Source: Megalopta genalis (lineage: Eukaryota; Arthropoda; Insecta; Hymenoptera; Halictidae). From it: DNA of 64,000 bases. Below the pieces are notes generated by a model that saw nothing but the letters and a program-made list of their open reading frames with translations, searched no databases and was not told the DNA's origin. The position numbers and the translations under genes are program-made. The stretch covers positions 2,073,001 to 2,137,000 of the forward strand of contig NW_027476097.1 in assembly GCF_051020955.1 (NCBI RefSeq), in the 5' to 3' direction. This document shows positions 39,101 to 48,218 of this stretch, piece by piece; the first letter of the stretch is position 1; the number at the start of each line of letters is the position of its first letter.

Positions 39101-39671
39101 TTATTCGAAGCTAAGCCTTCTACTTCGCATAGATTTGAGGCTAAATCATGTGTTTCGCATGGTTTTGAAGCTAACTCGTTTTTTGCGCATGCAGTTGAAG
39201 CCGAATCATGTATATCACAAGTATTTGAAGCTAAACTATACGTTTCGCATGGATTCGAAGATAAGCCTTTCACTTCGCATTGATTTGATGCTAAATCATG
39301 TGTTTCGCAAGGATTTGAAGCTAACTCGTTTGTTTCGCATGCTGTTGAAGCTAACTCAAGTGTATCACAAGTATTTGAAGCTAAACCATTTGCTTCGCAT
39401 GAATTCGAAGATCAGCCTTCTACTTCGCATTGATTTGAAGCTAAATCATGTGTTCCGCATGGATTTTAAGCTAACTCGTTTGTTTCGCATGCAGTTGAAG
39501 CTAAATCATGTATATCGCAAGTATTTGAAGCTAAACCATTTGATTCCCATGGTTTTGAAGCTAAGCTTTCTACTTCGCATTGATTTGAAGATAAATCATG
39601 TGTTTCGCTTGGATTTGAAGATAACTCATTTGTTTCGCATGCTGTTGACGCTAAATCATGTATATCACATG
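30101..39671. repeat. Satellite body, family B (left of the retrotransposon)
   Basis: The 30/150-bp organisation continues, but with variants not seen earlier: gctatatcatacgtttcg, gataacccttctaattcg and a cgcatttattcgaagc monomer. Single-base-deletion monomers (tgtgttcgcatgg; acttgcattg) recur. Long modules repeat: 30985-31830 matches 36235-37080 (offset 5250 bp, 35 HORs), and about 31845-33366 matches 38145-39666 (offset 6300 bp, 42 HORs). Copies are more alike than in family A, so this part was homogenised more recently. Confidence 0.9.
39667..39671. repeat. Left 5-bp target-site duplication (acatg)
   Basis: acatg precedes the left LTR and recurs at 46120-46124 after the right LTR. Five bases is the usual BEL/Pao target duplication. 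The uninterrupted satellite at 33367-33371 carries a single acatg at the equivalent place. Confidence 0.95.
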
Positions 39672-39869
39672 TGTTTCGGCCGAATCGCGAACCGCGGGTC
39701 AACGCACGCTCGACTTTCGATGTACGCCGTCTCGCCGTTTTTGTCGAATAAACGGCGAGGCGGCAAGACAATAACACGATCGACGTGCGTTGGCCCGACC
39801 GTCAAACGCTCGCCTCGGCCTAATTGTATACGTGCAGCGTTTTTGCCTTAGGAGGCAATGACCGGCTTT

Positions 39870-39910
39870 GACACCTGACGATGCGTCACCTTGAGCATCG
39901 GCCAGGTGTC
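39870..39910 (+). other. Compound hairpin abutting the LTR TATA box
   Basis: gacacctg (39870-39877) pairs with caggtgtc (39903-39910), and an inner gatgc (39880-39884) pairs with gcatc (39895-39899). The outer stem ends exactly where the TATA-like run begins. The copy in the right LTR is at 45804-45844. Confidence 0.7.
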
Positions 39911-39918
39911 TATATATA
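39911..39918 (+). promoter_or_regulatory. Putative TATA box of the LTR promoter
   Basis: tatatata lies 239 bp into the LTR, upstream of the inferred start of R. It is the only strong TATA match in the LTR. The right LTR copy is at 45845-45852. Confidence 0.55.
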
Positions 39919-40013
39919 CTGCCGCAAATGTGATAACGGCAAAATTCTCCGAGATTCTCCAAGTATCATTATAGCGAACAGACAGTTTAATTTAGCGCCC
40001 CTTGCGCCTATTC

Positions 40014-40118
40014 GAAGCCGTGCTTCAGTTTTTATAGTCCAGTCGTAGCCGTGCTACACTGCATACGCCGAACGGAGCCGTGCTCCAAAGGCTTGTAATT
40101 CAAAGGACTGTGGAGTCC
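40014..40118 (+). other. Four evenly spaced small hairpins in the LTR (R region)
   Basis: gaagc-cgt-gcttc (40014-40026), gtagc-cgt-gctac (40045-40057) and ggagc-cgt-gctcc (40074-40086) share the core agccgtgct. Their outer two base pairs differ, and each time both strands change together. A fourth stem, ggact-gtgg-agtcc (40105-40118), follows. Starts are 31, 29 and 31 nt apart. All four lie between the TATA-like run and AATAAA, so they should be present at both ends of the element RNA. Right LTR copies begin at 45948, 45979, 46008 and 46039. Confidence 0.75.
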
Positions 40119-40124
40119 AAGACA

Positions 40125-40130
40125 AATAAA
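40125..40130 (+). terminator. Putative polyadenylation signal AATAAA in the LTR
   Basis: AATAAA lies downstream of the TATA-like run and 55 nt before the LTR end. The right LTR copy (46059-46064) would be the one used. Another aataaa at 39747-39752 lies upstream of the promoter and is unlikely to serve. Confidence 0.5.
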
Positions 40131-40189
40131 TCGCGTGTCGTCTCCTCCCGAATTCCGGCGTTTTAATTTTGTGCCGTGCGCAACATTTC

Positions 40190-40208
40190 TGGTCCTTCGA
40201 GCCGGATT
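40190..40208 (+). other. Primer-binding site, complementary to tRNA-Tyr
   Basis: tggtccttcgagccggatt begins 4 nt after the left LTR. Its reverse complement, aatccggctcgaaggacca, is what I recall as the 3' end of insect tRNA-Tyr with CCA: acceptor strand tcgaagg, discriminator A. This is where minus-strand DNA synthesis would start. Confidence 0.8.
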
Positions 40209-40304
40209 CCGGAGACGACACAGGAGAGATAAAACATCTCCATCAACAGCGTCGATCACGCAGTCGATCGACGCATACGAGTGCCTATAACACTGCTGGT
40301 AAAC

Positions 40305-43300
40305 ATGGAGCAAATCATCAAGGAGCAAGAGCTCACCATCGGGGGCCTTTGCCGGATCCTGCCCAACTTCAAGCGCCTGGGAAAGGCGAAATTCACCGAA
40401 GCCGCCGCCGAAGAACGCCTTCGCCGCCTGCGGACCGAGTGGGACGCGTGCCGACGCCTCCACCTCCAGTTGGAACTGAAGGCCACTGCCGAAGAACGGG
40501 AAACCCGCGACTACTTCAAACAGGGGTACTTCGAGCGGGCCGAAGCAGAGTTTGAACAGGCAAGTGACTTCTTCGTGGAACTGATCGCTTCATTTAGGAG
40601 CGGAGCGTCTGCGCTGGCTGACGCGAGTCAGACCAGGGAGCCCGACTCCTGTAGCGCGCCCGTGGCGCAGCTACCGCGACTCCCATTGCCGAGGTTCGCC
40701 GGCTGCTACACGGAGTGGCCGAGCTTCTCGGACCAGTTTGAGTCGCTGGTCGTGAAGAACCGGACTCTTCACGACGTCCAGCGACTACAGTACCTCAAGG
40801 GTGCTTTAGAGGGAGAAGCAGCGTCCGAGATTGCTCACTACTCCGTGACAGCGGCGAACTTCGGCATCGCGTGGGCGGCCTTGGTCAGGAGGTATGACCG
40901 GAAGCGACTGGTCGTCAGTGCGCTCCTGTCGAGCTTCCTGACCCTTGCGCCGCTCACCCGCGATCGCGACGGCAGCGGTCTCGCCTTGCTGCGTCGTCGC
41001 ACTAACGAGGCGTTGGCCCAGCTGCGAAACTTGGGGCGGCCGGTGGACCATTGGGACGACCTGCTGGTCCACCTAACGGTGGAAAAACTCGACCCGAAGT
41101 CGAGGGAGGCGTGGGTCCACGAAATCCGCGCCGTCGTGGATCCACCCACGTATGCCTCTCTCGACGAATTCCTGGAGTATCGGGCCGGGTCCTTCGCGGA
41201 GCTTAGGATGGCTCCGGAGCCCTCGGCTACCTCCGCGGAGCGTAGGCCGGCCCGACCTCCACCACCGGTACGCTCCCACGCGATGGCGACGACGACGACG
41301 GCGAGCCGTTGCCGGAAGTGCGGCGACAACCACCCGCTGTTCCGGTGCCCTGCGTTCAGGGGCATGGCGATCAACCTGCGCCGGGATTTTGTTAGGGCGC
41401 GCGGTTGCTGCTTCAACTGCCTCCGTTCGGGACACCCCGCGACATCGTGTCCTTCCGCGTCGCGCTGCTCCGTTTGCAACGGCTCGCACCACACCCTGAT
41501 TCACCAGGATTCCGGGGTTGGTGGCGGGCCAGAGTCAACCGCGGTAGAACCCGGGCGGGAAACAGCGACGAATATCTCCGCATCGTCCGTGGTTCACAAC
41601 TGCGTCGCACGCTGGAGCGGGAGCAGGGCCGTACTGCTCGCGACCGCTCTAGTTTGGGTAGAGACACGCGACGGGGGGGTAAGGCCGGTGAGAGCCCTGT
41701 TGGACCAGGGATCGGAGGCGACCTTCGTCTCCGAATCCCTCGTCCAGGCCCTCCGCCTTCCGAAGCGGCCTGCGGCTATCACCGTGACTGGTGCGGGGGA
41801 CGCGCCGGTGGGTCGCGTGACTTCGCGGGTCGATCTGGTGTTACGGTTGACCGGGCGCGGGAACGCTCCTATGCCGCTTTCCGCGTTCGTCCTCCGGAGA
41901 CTTACCGGGTACGCGCCCAAGACGACCGTCGACATTCGCGTATACCCGCATCTGCAGGACCTCATTTTAGCGGACCCTGATCCGACAAGAGATCTCCCTG
42001 TAGATCTCTTAATCGGGGCCGATCGTTACGGGGATGTGATCGGTCCCGGCCTGCGCCGCGGAACACCCGGCCAGCCAATTGCGCAAAATACCGTGTTCGG
42101 TTGGGTCGTCTCGGGCGCCGCGTCGACACCCGCGAACGATCCCGATCCCTCCGTGGCGTCCCTGCACTGTCACGCGGAGGAGAGGTTGGAGCAGCAACTG
42201 CGATTGTTCTGGGAGCTCGAGGAGGCGAGTCCCAAATCTGTTCTCTCCCCTGACGAGTCGAGGTGCGAGGAACATTTCGTCAATACCGTCTCACGGCGGG
42301 CGGACGGACGATACGTGGTTCGATTGCCCCTCCGTACCGAACCACCCCTCGCTCTCGGCTCGTCAAAGGGCCGTGCCCTAGCCATGCTGCGTGGAGTCGA
42401 GCGGCGACTCAGGGGCGACAGTCAGTTGGAGACCGCGTACCGGGACTTTCTGGCCGAATATGAGGCCCTCGATCATATGGAGGAGGCCCCTCAGGCACCC
42501 CGGGATGGCGCGGTGTTCCTTCCACACCACCCAGTGGTCAAGCGGAATGTGGACGGAGCACCGCGCGTCCGCGTTGTTTTCAACGCCTCTAGCCCCACTT
42601 CCAACGGACTGTCGCTCAACGACCACTTACTGACGGGGCCGAAGTTGCAGCGAGACATCTTCTCGGTACTGTTGCGCTGGCGAGTCCCGCGATTCGCCCT
42701 CAAGGCCGACATCGAGAAGATGTTTCGGCAGATCCGCGTGCACGAGGAGGACGCGGATTTGCAGCGGATTTTATGGCGGCGTGGGCCCGAACATGAGCCT
42801 CGCGAATTCCGGCTCACCACCGTCACATACGGAACGGCCTGCGCCCCATACCTGGCTCAGCGCGTCTTATTGCGGCTCGCCGAGGACGAGGGAGCGCACT
42901 TCCCTCGCGCGCGAGCGATAATGCGCTCGAATTTTTACGTGGATGACGTTCTCTTCGGCGCTGACGGGGTGGAAGAAACAATAACCTGCCGTGACGAGCT
43001 CACACGCCTCCTAGGGCGTGGGGGCTTCAGGTTGGGAAAGTGGGCAGCCAACACCCCTCTGGTGTTGGCGGATAGCCAGAAGTCGGCGGCGGTGGACCTT
43101 ACGGGGGCTGCCCAACAGCACCATCCCGTGTTGGGGGTGGATTGGAGTCCGGACTCCGACTCCTTCGGGTTCACCGTCGTCCCAGACTCCGCTCCGTCGG
43201 TTACGAAGAGAGCGGTGCTATCGGTGATCGCGCGCTTGTACGACCCGCTGGGCTGGGCGGCACCGGCAGTGATCAAAGCAAAAATATTGCTGCAGGAGTT

Positions 43301-45524
43301 ATGGTTGGGGGGTGCGGATTGGGACGCTCCGCTCCCGGACGAGCTCAACCAGACGTGGTCCGAACTCGTCGCCGAGTTACCGCTCCTAAGCGCCGCACGA
43401 GTGCCACGCTGGTTCGGCACCTTTCAATCCCCGCGCGGGTGGGAGCGATACGAGTTGCATGGTTTCGCGGACGCGTCTTCGCGCGCGTATGGTGCGGTGG
43501 TGTACCTGCTAGCGCGACCGTTCCCGAGCGAACCCTCGAAAACCCAGGTGACCCTCGTTGCCTCGCGAACCAAGGTTGCTCCCGTCAAGACCGTCAGCAT
43601 TCCGCGTTTGGAGCTTTGCGCGGCGGCTCTCTTGGCCGAACTATTGCGACGCGTCGCCGGCGAGGTCCTCGAGGATCGCCTAGAGACCCACGCGTGGACC
43701 GATTCACGCGTGGTGCTCGCGTGGTTGGCCCGGACTCCCTCCACGTGGACCGTCTTTGTGGCCAATCGCGTGGGCCGCATTCATGAATTATTACCGGGCA
43801 CGCCGTGGCGTCACGTGCCCACACGCGACAATCCCGCGGATTGTGCGTCCCGAGGACTGCTCGCCGGCGAATTGGTCGACCACCCCCTGTGGTGGACGGG
43901 ACCCCGTTGGCTATCGGGGCCGCGGTCCGGCTGGCCGCAGCCGTCGTGCGAAGCTCCCCCGAGCATCGATCAGGAGCTACGCGTCCAGACGGCTCGCGTA
44001 AGTGGCGAGGAGGAGACCCCCCTGGCTCCCCTCCCGTCCAGCGTTTCGTCCTGGGCGAGGCTCCTGCGCGTCACCGCAAACTGCTACCGGTTTGTCGCGG
44101 CCCTTCGTCGAAGGAAGAATAGTCCCTCGGATTGCGAGACGCCGATGCGGCGGGCGAGAATCTTGTGGCTCCGTTGGCTGCAGGGTGGCGCCTTCGCATC
44201 GGAGATACGCGCCGTCCGAAAATCCCAATTCGTCGGGCGATCGTCGCCCTTGCGACGGTTGAACCCATTTCTCGACGAGGCAGGATTGCTCCGCGTGGGG
44301 GGACGTCTAGAAAACTCGTCCCGCGCGTACGACGAGAAACACCCCATCCTCCTCCCGAAGCACCCAGTGGTGGATTTGCTGGTGGAGGCTGTGCACCTCA
44401 CGGCCCTCCACAGTGGACCCCAGCTCACCTTGAGCGTGCTGAGGAGGACGTATTGGCTTCTGGGCGCCCGAGATACGGTTAGAAGAGTGACCTGGAGGTG
44501 CGTAGCTTGCGCAAGGCATCGCGCATCTCCAGCGTCCCAACTCATGGGCACGTTGCCCTTATCGCGGGTCAACCCTTCGCGGCCCTTCTCGCACGTGGGC
44601 GTCGACTATGCGGGCCCCCTCTGGACCCGCATGGGGAAGGGCCGGGGTTATCGGGCCCAGAAGTCATACATCGGGGTGTTCGTGTGCTTCGCGACCCGCG
44701 CGATCCACCTCGAGCTGGTGAGCGACTGCACCACGGCGGGCTTCTTGGCTGCGCTGCGGAGGTTCGTCTCCCGTCGGGGTAGGCCCGCTGCCATTTATTC
44801 CGACAACGGAACGAACTTCCGCGGTGCCGCACGGGAGCTCGCAGCGATGGTTCGGGCGGTCCGCGACTCAGCCGAGGTATCGGCCTTTCTCGGAGAGGCC
44901 GACATCGTGTGGCATTTCTCCCCACCCGGAGCTCCGCATTTCGGCGGTTTATGGGAAGCGGGGGTTAAGGCAGTAAAACGCCACTTAGCACGGGTGGTTG
45001 GCCAGCACACCCTCACCTTTGAGGAGATGTGCACCCTGTTGTGCACCGTCGAGGCATGCCTTAATTCCCGCCCCCTAACACCGATGTCGAGCGATCCGAC
45101 GGACTACGCGGCCCTTACACCGGGGCATTTCTTGACGGGGGCACCCTTGCTTACGCTTCCGGGAGAACGTTCGCAGGACACCGCCGCCTCCCCCTTGTCC
45201 CGATGGCAAGGGGTCGAAACCATGCGTGCCAATTTTTGGACACAATGGAACCACGAGTATCTCCACACGCTGCAGGAGCGCAGCAAATGGTGGCGTGCCG
45301 AGAGGAACCTGCAGGTGGGAGATCTCGTGGTTCTTCGCGACGCGAATTGCCCACCGGCGTGTTGGCGTCTCGCACGCGTGCAGACGCTGCACCCCGGTGA
45401 GGACGGCCGAGTTCGAGTCGTAACCATTCGCACCGCCGGCGGATGCTACACTCGGCCGATCACGCAGCTCGTACGCTTGCCGGTGGACATGCCCGCTGGA
45501 CCCTCCTCAGGACCGGAGCAGTAG
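40305..45524 (+). CDS. gag-pol: BEL/Pao gag-pol polyprotein, intact
   Basis: One uninterrupted frame of 1,739 residues encodes gag and all enzymes for reverse transcription and integration. The first ATG (40305) is used, although the frame stays open back to a GTG at 40281. Gag with a DUF1759-like region (about 115-275) is followed by three zinc knuckles: C336/C339/H343/C348, C369/C372/H377/C382 and C388/C391/H395/H400. The aspartic protease has LLDQGS at D467. Reverse transcriptase has D802 and YVDD at 878-881. RNase H has D1056, E1103, D1133 and D1179. Integrase has H1364/H1369/C1399/C1402, then D1434, D1500 and E1551, with a DUF5641-like tail (about 1640-1728). All expected catalytic residues are present. 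Gag and pol share one frame, so no frameshift is needed, as is usual for BEL/Pao. The element is plausibly autonomous. Confidence 0.96.
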   Translation: MEQIIKEQELTIGGLCRILPNFKRLGKAKFTEAAAEERLRRLRTEWDACRRLHLQLELKATAEERETRDYFKQGYFERAEAEFEQASDFFVELIASFRSGASALADASQTREPDSCSAPVAQLPRLPLPRFAGCYTEWPSFSDQFESLVVKNRTLHDVQRLQYLKGALEGEAASEIAHYSVTAANFGIAWAALVRRYDRKRLVVSALLSSFLTLAPLTRDRDGSGLALLRRRTNEALAQLRNLGRPVDHWDDLLVHLTVEKLDPKSREAWVHEIRAVVDPPTYASLDEFLEYRAGSFAELRMAPEPSATSAERRPARPPPPVRSHAMATTTTASRCRKCGDNHPLFRCPAFRGMAINLRRDFVRARGCCFNCLRSGHPATSCPSASRCSVCNGSHHTLIHQDSGVGGGPESTAVEPGRETATNISASSVVHNCVARWSGSRAVLLATALVWVETRDGGVRPVRALLDQGSEATFVSESLVQALRLPKRPAAITVTGAGDAPVGRVTSRVDLVLRLTGRGNAPMPLSAFVLRRLTGYAPKTTVDIRVYPHLQDLILADPDPTRDLPVDLLIGADRYGDVIGPGLRRGTPGQPIAQNTVFGWVVSGAASTPANDPDPSVASLHCHAEERLEQQLRLFWELEEASPKSVLSPDESRCEEHFVNTVSRRADGRYVVRLPLRTEPPLALGSSKGRALAMLRGVERRLRGDSQLETAYRDFLAEYEALDHMEEAPQAPRDGAVFLPHHPVVKRNVDGAPRVRVVFNASSPTSNGLSLNDHLLTGPKLQRDIFSVLLRWRVPRFALKADIEKMFRQIRVHEEDADLQRILWRRGPEHEPREFRLTTVTYGTACAPYLAQRVLLRLAEDEGAHFPRARAIMRSNFYVDDVLFGADGVEETITCRDELTRLLGRGGFRLGKWAANTPLVLADSQKSAAVDLTGAAQQHHPVLGVDWSPDSDSFGFTVVPDSAPSVTKRAVLSVIARLYDPLGWAAPAVIKAKILLQELWLGGADWDAPLPDELNQTWSELVAELPLLSAARVPRWFGTFQSPRGWERYELHGFADASSRAYGAVVYLLARPFPSEPSKTQVTLVASRTKVAPVKTVSIPRLELCAAALLAELLRRVAGEVLEDRLETHAWTDSRVVLAWLARTPSTWTVFVANRVGRIHELLPGTPWRHVPTRDNPADCASRGLLAGELVDHPLWWTGPRWLSGPRSGWPQPSCEAPPSIDQELRVQTARVSGEEETPLAPLPSSVSSWARLLRVTANCYRFVAALRRRKNSPSDCETPMRRARILWLRWLQGGAFASEIRAVRKSQFVGRSSPLRRLNPFLDEAGLLRVGGRLENSSRAYDEKHPILLPKHPVVDLLVEAVHLTALHSGPQLTLSVLRRTYWLLGARDTVRRVTWRCVACARHRASPASQLMGTLPLSRVNPSRPFSHVGVDYAGPLWTRMGKGRGYRAQKSYIGVFVCFATRAIHLELVSDCTTAGFLAALRRFVSRRGRPAAIYSDNGTNFRGAARELAAMVRAVRDSAEVSAFLGEADIVWHFSPPGAPHFGGLWEAGVKAVKRHLARVVGQHTLTFEEMCTLLCTVEACLNSRPLTPMSSDPTDYAALTPGHFLTGAPLLTLPGERSQDTAASPLSRWQGVETMRANFWTQWNHEYLHTLQERSKWWRAERNLQVGDLVVLRDANCPPACWRLARVQTLHPGEDGRVRVVTIRTAGGCYTRPITQLVRLPVDMPAGPSSGPEQ

Positions 45525-45592
45525 CGAGGGAAGGCGAGCGTACATGGCGGGCGGAGCGTGCTCGCCATTTAGTCAATACGATCAGCGGAGCT

Positions 45593-45605
45593 GAGGCGGG
45601 CGGTA
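45593..45605 (+). other. Purine-rich tract before the right LTR (putative PPT)
   Basis: gaggcgggcgg followed by ta abuts the right LTR. It would prime plus-strand DNA synthesis. It is interrupted by pyrimidines, so the assignment rests mainly on position. Confidence 0.45.
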
Positions 45606-46119
45606 TGTTTCGGCCGAATCGCGAACCGCGGGTCAACGCACGCTCGACTTTCGATGTACGCCGTCTCGCCGTTTTTGTCGAATAAACGGCGAGGCGGCAA
45701 GACAATAACACGATCGACGTGCGTTGGCCCGACCGTCAAACGCTCGCCTCGGCCTAATTGTATACGTGCAGCGTTTTTGCCTTAGGAGGCAATGACCGGC
45801 TTTGACACCTGACGATGCGTCACCTTGAGCATCGGCCAGGTGTCTATATATACTGCCGCAAATGTGATAACGGCAAAATTCTCCGAGATTCTCCAAGTAT
45901 CATTATAGCGAACAGACAGTTTAATTTAGCGCCCCTTGCGCCTATTCGAAGCCGTGCTTCAGTTTTTATAGTCCAGTCGTAGCCGTGCTACACTGCATAC
46001 GCCGAACGGAGCCGTGCTCCAAAGGCTTGTAATTCAAAGGACTGTGGAGTCCAAGACAAATAAATCGCGTGTCGTCTCCTCCCGAATTCCGGCGTTTTAA
46101 TTTTGTGCCGTGCGCAACA
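45606..46119 (+). repeat. Right (3') LTR of the BEL/Pao element
   Basis: Same length and, as read by eye, the same sequence as the left LTR at an offset of 5934 bp. It provides the polyadenylation signal for the element transcript. Confidence 0.96.
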
Positions 46120-46124
46120 ACATG
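46120..46124. repeat. Right 5-bp target-site duplication (acatg)
   Basis: Direct copy of 39667-39671. The satellite resumes here in the correct register (tatttgaagctaaacc). Confidence 0.95.
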
Positions 46125-48218
46125 TATTTGAAGCTAAACCATTTGCTTCGCATCGATTCGAAGATCAGCCTTCTACTTCGCATTGATTTGATGCTAAATC
46201 ATGTGTTTCGCATGGATTTGAAGCTAACTCGTTTGTTTCGCATGCTGTTGAAGCTAAATCATGTATATCACAAGTATTTGTAGCTATATCATACGTTTCG
46301 CATGGATTCGAAGATAACCCTTCTAATTCGCATTGATTTGAAGCTAAATCATGTGTATCGCATGCATTTGAAGCTAACCCGTTTGTTTCGCATGCTGTTG
46401 AAGCTAAATCATGTATATCACAAGTATTTGAAGCTATATCATACGTTTCGCATGGATTCCAAGATAACCCTCCTAATTCGCATAGATTTGAAGATAAATC
46501 ATGTGTTTCGCTTGGATTTGAATATAACTCATTTGTTTCGCATGCTGTTGAAGCTAAATCATGTATATCACAAGTATTTGAAGCTAAACCATTTGCTTCG
46601 CATGGATTCGAAGATCAGCCTTCTACTTGCATTGATTTGAAGCTAAATCATGTGTTCCGCATGGCTTTTAAGCTAACTCCTTTGTTTCGCATGCAGTTGA
46701 AGCTAAATCATGTATATCACAAGTATTTGAAGCTAAACCATTTGTTTCGCATGGATTCGAAGATAAGCCTTCTACTTCGCGGTGATTTTAATCTAAATCA
46801 TGTGTTTCGCAAGGATTTGAAGCTAACTCGTTTGTTTCGGATGCTGTTGAAGCTAAATCATGTATATCACAAGTATTTGAAGTTAAACCATTTGTTTCGC
46901 ATGGATTCGAAGATAAGCATTCTATTTCGCATTGATTTTAATCTAAATCATGTGTTTCGCATGGATTTGAAGCTAACTCGTTTGTTTCGCACGCTGTTGA
47001 AGCTAAATCATGTATATCACAAGTATTTGAAGCTATATCATACGTTTCGCATGGATTCCAACATAACCCTTCTAATTCGCATTGATTTGAATCTAAATCA
47101 TGTGTTTCGCATGGATTTGAAGCTAACTCGTTTGTTTCGCATGCTGTTGAAGCTAAATCATGTATATCACAAGTATTTGAAGCTATATCATACGTTCCGC
47201 ATGGATTCCAAGATAACCCTCCTAATTCGCATAGATTTGAAGATAAATCAAGTGTTTCGCTTGGATTTGAATATAACTCATTTGTTTCGCATGCTGTTGA
47301 AGCTAAATCATGTATATCACAAGTATTTGAAGCTAAACCATTTGTTTCGCATGGATTCGAAGATAAGCCTTCTACTTCGCATTGATTTTAATCTAAATCA
47401 TGTGTTTCGCATGGATTTGAAGCTAACTCGTTTGCTTCGCAAGCAGTTGAAGCTGAATCATGTATATCACAAGTATTTGAAACTAAACTATTCGTTTCGC
47501 ATGGATTCGAAGATAAGGCTTCCACTTCGCATTGATTTGATGCTAAATCATGTGTTTCGCATGGATTTGAAGCTAACTCGTTTGTTTCGCATGCTGTTGA
47601 AGCTAAATCATGTATATCACAAGTATTTGAAGCTATATCATACGTTTCGCATGGATTCCAAGATAACCCTTCTAATTCGCATTGATTTGAATCTAAATCA
47701 TTTGTTTCGCATGGATTTGAAGCTAACTCGTTTGTTTCGCATGCTGTTGAAGATAAATCATGTATATCACAAGTATTTGAAGCTAAACTATACGTTTCGC
47801 ATGGATTCGAAGATAAGCCTTTCACTTCGCATTGATTTGATGCTAAATCATGTGTTTCGCAAGGATTTGAAGCTAACTCGTTTGTTTCGCATGCTGTTGA
47901 AGCTAACTCAAGTGTATCACAAGTATTTGAAGCTAAACCATTTGCTTCGCATGAATTCGAAGATCAGCCTTCTACTTCGCATCGATTTGAAGCTAAATCA
48001 TGTGTTCCGCATGGATTTTAAGCTAACTCGTTTGTTTCGCATGCAGTTGAAGCTAAATCATGTATATCGCAAGTATTTGAAGCTAACCCATTTGATTCCC
48101 ATGGTTCTGAAGCTAAGCTTTCTACTTGGCATTGATTTGAAGATAAATCATGTGTTTCGCTTTGATTTGAAGATAACTCATTTGTTTCGCATGCTGTTGA
48201 CGCTAAATCATGTATATC

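Larger units (their letters stand above)
39672..40185 (+). repeat. Left (5') LTR of the BEL/Pao element
   Basis: It starts tgtttcggcc and ends gtgcgcaaca. Order within it: a 10-bp hairpin (39731-39740 with 39750-39759); a 5-bp hairpin (39843-39847 with 39854-39858); a compound hairpin (39870-39910); a TATA-like run (39911-39918); four small hairpins (40014-40118); and AATAAA (40125-40130). By position this suggests U3 up to about 39940, R to about 40145 and a short U5, but the R limits are inferred. Confidence 0.96.
39672..46119 (+). mobile_element. Complete BEL/Pao LTR retrotransposon (6448 bp)
   Basis: The element consists of a 514-bp LTR, a tRNA primer site, one gag-pol frame, a purine tract and a second 514-bp LTR. 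It is bounded by TG...CA and a 5-bp target duplication. The domain order protease, reverse transcriptase, RNase H, integrase and the DUF1759-type gag identify BEL/Pao. There is no env-like frame after pol: only 81 nt separate the stop codon from the right LTR. The GC-rich interior contrasts with the AT-rich satellite host. Comparing the two LTRs by eye I find no difference, which implies a recent insertion. Removing 6453 bp (element plus one acatg) restores a satellite match to 33.3 kb at an offset of exactly 6300 bp. Confidence 0.97.

Noticed and set aside
39699..39962. 87-codon minus-strand frame in the left LTR (repeated at 45633-45896)
   Set aside because: It is identical in both LTRs only because the LTRs are identical. 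It crosses the promoter and hairpin region and has no similarity I recognise.
40014..40118. Shared origin of the LTR hairpins (spaced about 30 nt) and the 30-bp satellite
   Set aside because: The sequences are unrelated (agccgtgct core versus tttgaagcta core). The similar spacing appears coincidental.
40806..45433. Many antisense and out-of-frame frames inside the retrotransposon (up to 218 codons)
   Set aside because: They are shadows of the GC-rich gag-pol frame. None has a recognisable domain, while the sense frame has every expected motif.
45525..45605. Possible env gene after BEL/Pao pol
   Set aside because: Only 81 nt separate the pol stop from the right LTR, too short for any envelope frame.
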